Below are positions 62,402-64,000 of a stretch of 64,000 nt of DNA, one piece after another; position 1 is the first letter of the stretch, and the number at the start of each line of letters is the position of its first letter. The notes beneath the pieces were generated by a model. That model was given only the letters and a program-made list of their open reading frames with translations. It searched no databases and was not told the origin of the DNA. The stretch is from CAYOZN01 sp964408455 (lineage in GTDB: Bacteria > Planctomycetota > Phycisphaerae > UBA1845 > UTPLA1), in contig CAYOZN010000005.1 in the NCBI GenBank assembly GCA_964408455.1, positions 1 to 64,000 of the forward strand, written 5' to 3'. Both the position numbers and the translations under genes were made by a program.

Positions 62402-63781
62402 CTACGGCGCTTCGTCGGCGTCGGAGATGCCGTAAGTTTTGAGCTTCTCGCGAAGTGTCTTGCGGTCGATTCCAAGGGTCTTCGCAGCGCGGCTCTTGTT
62501 GCCATGATTCTGTTGGAGAATTTGCTGAATGTGTTCCGCCTCGACTTGAGCCAGCGTTCGATCATTGCGGCCCGCCGCTCCGATAGAGAAACGCATGTGC
62601 GACGGGAGATCGGCCACTTCGATGGTGTTGCCCTCGCACATGACGACCAGCCTCTGAATGAGGTTTTCGACTTCTCGGACGTTGCCGGGCCATGGGTAGG
62701 CCACCAGTGCGTCGTGGGCGTCGGGCGACAGCGTTAAACCGTCGCGACCAACTTCGCGGCAATACCGCTCCATGAAATGCCGAACCAGCAGCGTGATATC
62801 CTCGCCGCGCTGCCGCAGCGGCGGCAGCTCAATGGGCAGCACGTTTAGACGGTAGTATAAATCCTCGCGAAACGCGCCCCGCCGCACCATCGGCATCAGT
62901 TCGCGATGCGTTGCCGCGATGATGCGAAGGTCCACTTCGCGCGGCTTGGTGGAACCGACCATGTACACCTGCCGGTCCTGGAGAACGCGCAGCAGCTTGA
63001 CCTGCATCGTCGCGCTCATCTCTCCCACTTCGTCCAGAAAAATGGTGCCGCCGTCCGCCGTCTGGAAGAATCCGGCCCGCGAATCGACCGCGCCGGTGAA
63101 TGCCCCCTTGACGTGGCCGAACAGCTCGCTTTCCAGCAGTGTCTCGGGAATGCCACCGCAGTTGACCGGCACAAAGGGCGAGGCCGCCCGCGATCCGGAA
63201 TAATGAATGGCCCGGGCCACCAGCTCCTTGCCGGTGCCGCTTTCGCCGGTAATCAGCACCGTGGCCGTCGTTCCCGCCGCCCGGGCGATGGCGCGGAAGA
63301 CCGGCTTCATTGCCTTCGATGTTCCCAGCAGGCCCGACGGCGTACGCGGCGTCGACACGCTGGCCGCCCTGCGCCGACGCCGCTCGTGCAACCGCTCCAG
63401 CGAGCGATCCACCGCGGCAAACAGTTCCTCGTCGGTGAACGGCTTGGCGAGGTACTCCCCTGCTCCCGATTTCACCGCGTCAACCGCGCCCTGAATCGAC
63501 GCGTACCCCGTGATCATCATCACTTCCAGATCGCGCCGATTCTCACGGATGTGGCGGACCAGATCGAGCCCGCTGATCCGCGGCATCTTCATGTCGGTCA
63601 CAACCAGGTCGACCGGCTCCCGCTCGAGCACCGCAACCGCGTCTTCGGCGCCCGGGGCCGTCAGCACGCGATAGCCGCGGCTGGAAAGATTGCGGCGCAA
63701 CACCTCCAGCGTCGCCGGGGAATCATCGACGACCAGCAGCGTCTCGCTCGTTGCCTGGTTGGGCTGCGTCGTGTCGCTCAA
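62402..63781 (-). CDS. NtrC-family sigma54-dependent response regulator
   Basis: Encodes 459 residues from a TTG at 63781, which has GGAG six bases upstream and overlaps the kinase stop (TTGA). The receiver domain has the phosphoacceptor Asp63 in VVTDMKMP and Lys113. The AAA+ domain has Walker A GESGTGKE (179-186), the sigma54 loop GAFTGA (226-231) and GGTIFLDEVGEM. The Fis-type HTH NKSRAAKTLGIDRKTLREKL ends it. It activates sigma54 promoters on phosphorylation by the adjacent kinase. Confidence 0.96.
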   Translation of the reverse strand: MSDTTQPNQATSETLLVVDDSPATLEVLRRNLSSRGYRVLTAPGAEDAVAVLEREPVDLVVTDMKMPRISGLDLVRHIRENRRDLEVMMITGYASIQGAVDAVKSGAGEYLAKPFTDEELFAAVDRSLERLHERRRRRAASVSTPRTPSGLLGTSKAMKPVFRAIARAAGTTATVLITGESGTGKELVARAIHYSGSRAASPFVPVNCGGIPETLLESELFGHVKGAFTGAVDSRAGFFQTADGGTIFLDEVGEMSATMQVKLLRVLQDRQVYMVGSTKPREVDLRIIAATHRELMPMVRRGAFREDLYYRLNVLPIELPPLRQRGEDITLLVRHFMERYCREVGRDGLTLSPDAHDALVAYPWPGNVREVENLIQRLVVMCEGNTIEVADLPSHMRFSIGAAGRNDRTLAQVEAEHIQQILQQNHGNKSRAAKTLGIDRKTLREKLKTYGISDADEAP

Positions 63782-64000
63782 TTCGGCTCCAACTGATTGA
63801 AGGCGGTCTCGCCGCCGTGCGGCCAATCCACGATGAAGGTCGTCCCCTCGCCGGGTGCACTATCCACGCTGATGGTACCGCCGTGGGCGGCAACGATGCC
63901 ATGCACGACGGACAGGCCGAGACCCGTACCCTCTCCGATGTCCTTGGTGGTGAAGAACGGCGTGAATAGCCGCTGCCGGACGACTTCGGACATGCCGGTG
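63778..64000 (-). CDS. Sensor histidine kinase, C-terminal part
   Basis: Only the end of the gene is in the window; it continues beyond 64000 and the visible frame is open to the edge. GMSEVVRQRLFTPFFTTK, GEGTGLGLSVVHGIVAAHGGTI and SAPGEGTTFIVDWP are the ATP-binding motifs of histidine kinases. It overlaps the regulator start and is its likely cognate kinase. Confidence 0.95.
   Translation of the reverse strand, partial: TGMSEVVRQRLFTPFFTTKDIGEGTGLGLSVVHGIVAAHGGTISVDSAPGEGTTFIVDWPHGGETAFNQLEPN

Overview
The window reads as a stretch of a high-GC planctomycete chromosome, most like the Phycisphaerae and their uncultured relatives. This is judged from gene content, not from any search. The pointers are: small proteins with MJ0042-type or C-terminal CxxCGY...CPECG zinc ribbons; secreted proteins with thrombospondin type 3 and DCNxNGxPDECE repeats; dockerin-like C-termini; lipid A and heptose genes (LpxK, GmhB-like) showing a Gram-negative envelope; and a TatC with a large extra domain. 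No rRNA, phage, transposase or CRISPR locus is visible.

Layout. 1-8.9 kb: housekeeping and small-domain genes (TatC, an S46 exopeptidase, a DUF1801 protein, a P-loop kinase-like protein, DUF1569, LOG-type lysine decarboxylase-like, SDR). 8.9-17.5 kb: an accessory island of three HTH-regulator modules carrying SRPBCC/AHSA1, DUF1801, VOC, DUF1579 and DoxX genes, with unusually clear promoters and palindromic operators, several implying leaderless mRNAs. It also holds a broken junction between a truncated cysteine-synthase gene and a fragment of a secreted repeat protein. 17.5-24.6 kb: methyltransferase, hydrolase, tRNA-Pro, YceI, membrane protein, a Cys/Met PLP enzyme, zinc-ribbon protein and a TrpG/PabA amidotransferase. 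25.4-29.4 kb: an envelope operon of lpxK, a deoxyhypusine-synthase-like gene and a GmhB-like phosphatase fused to a coiled coil and membrane anchor. 29.7-43.4 kb: zinc-ribbon membrane protein, secreted hypotheticals, a four-gene ABC export cluster, a MazG-like protein and a TPR/metalloprotease protein. 43.7-56 kb: large secreted or surface proteins (a zincin/beta-helix/dockerin protein, a VWA/TSP3 protein, a dockerin protein and an anchor-tailed protein) plus a 7Fe ferredoxin and a 35-residue membrane peptide. 57-64 kb: class III aminotransferase, CPBP protease, glutamate dehydrogenase, a Cys-motif protein and an NtrC-type regulator/kinase pair that runs off the window.

The most unusual signal is not a protein. 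A hairpin repeat built on CACTGCTC-ACA-GAGCAGTG occurs as a four-copy tandem array at the end of tatC, as an inverted pair near 22.0-22.2 kb, and once fused to the remnant of a tRNA-Leu gene near 48 kb. Most copies lie on the sense strand just past a gene end, and one supplies the tatC stop codon. Several other convergent gene spacers are filled with unrelated hairpins or short repeats, suggesting that gene 3' ends in this genome are systematically occupied by structured elements.
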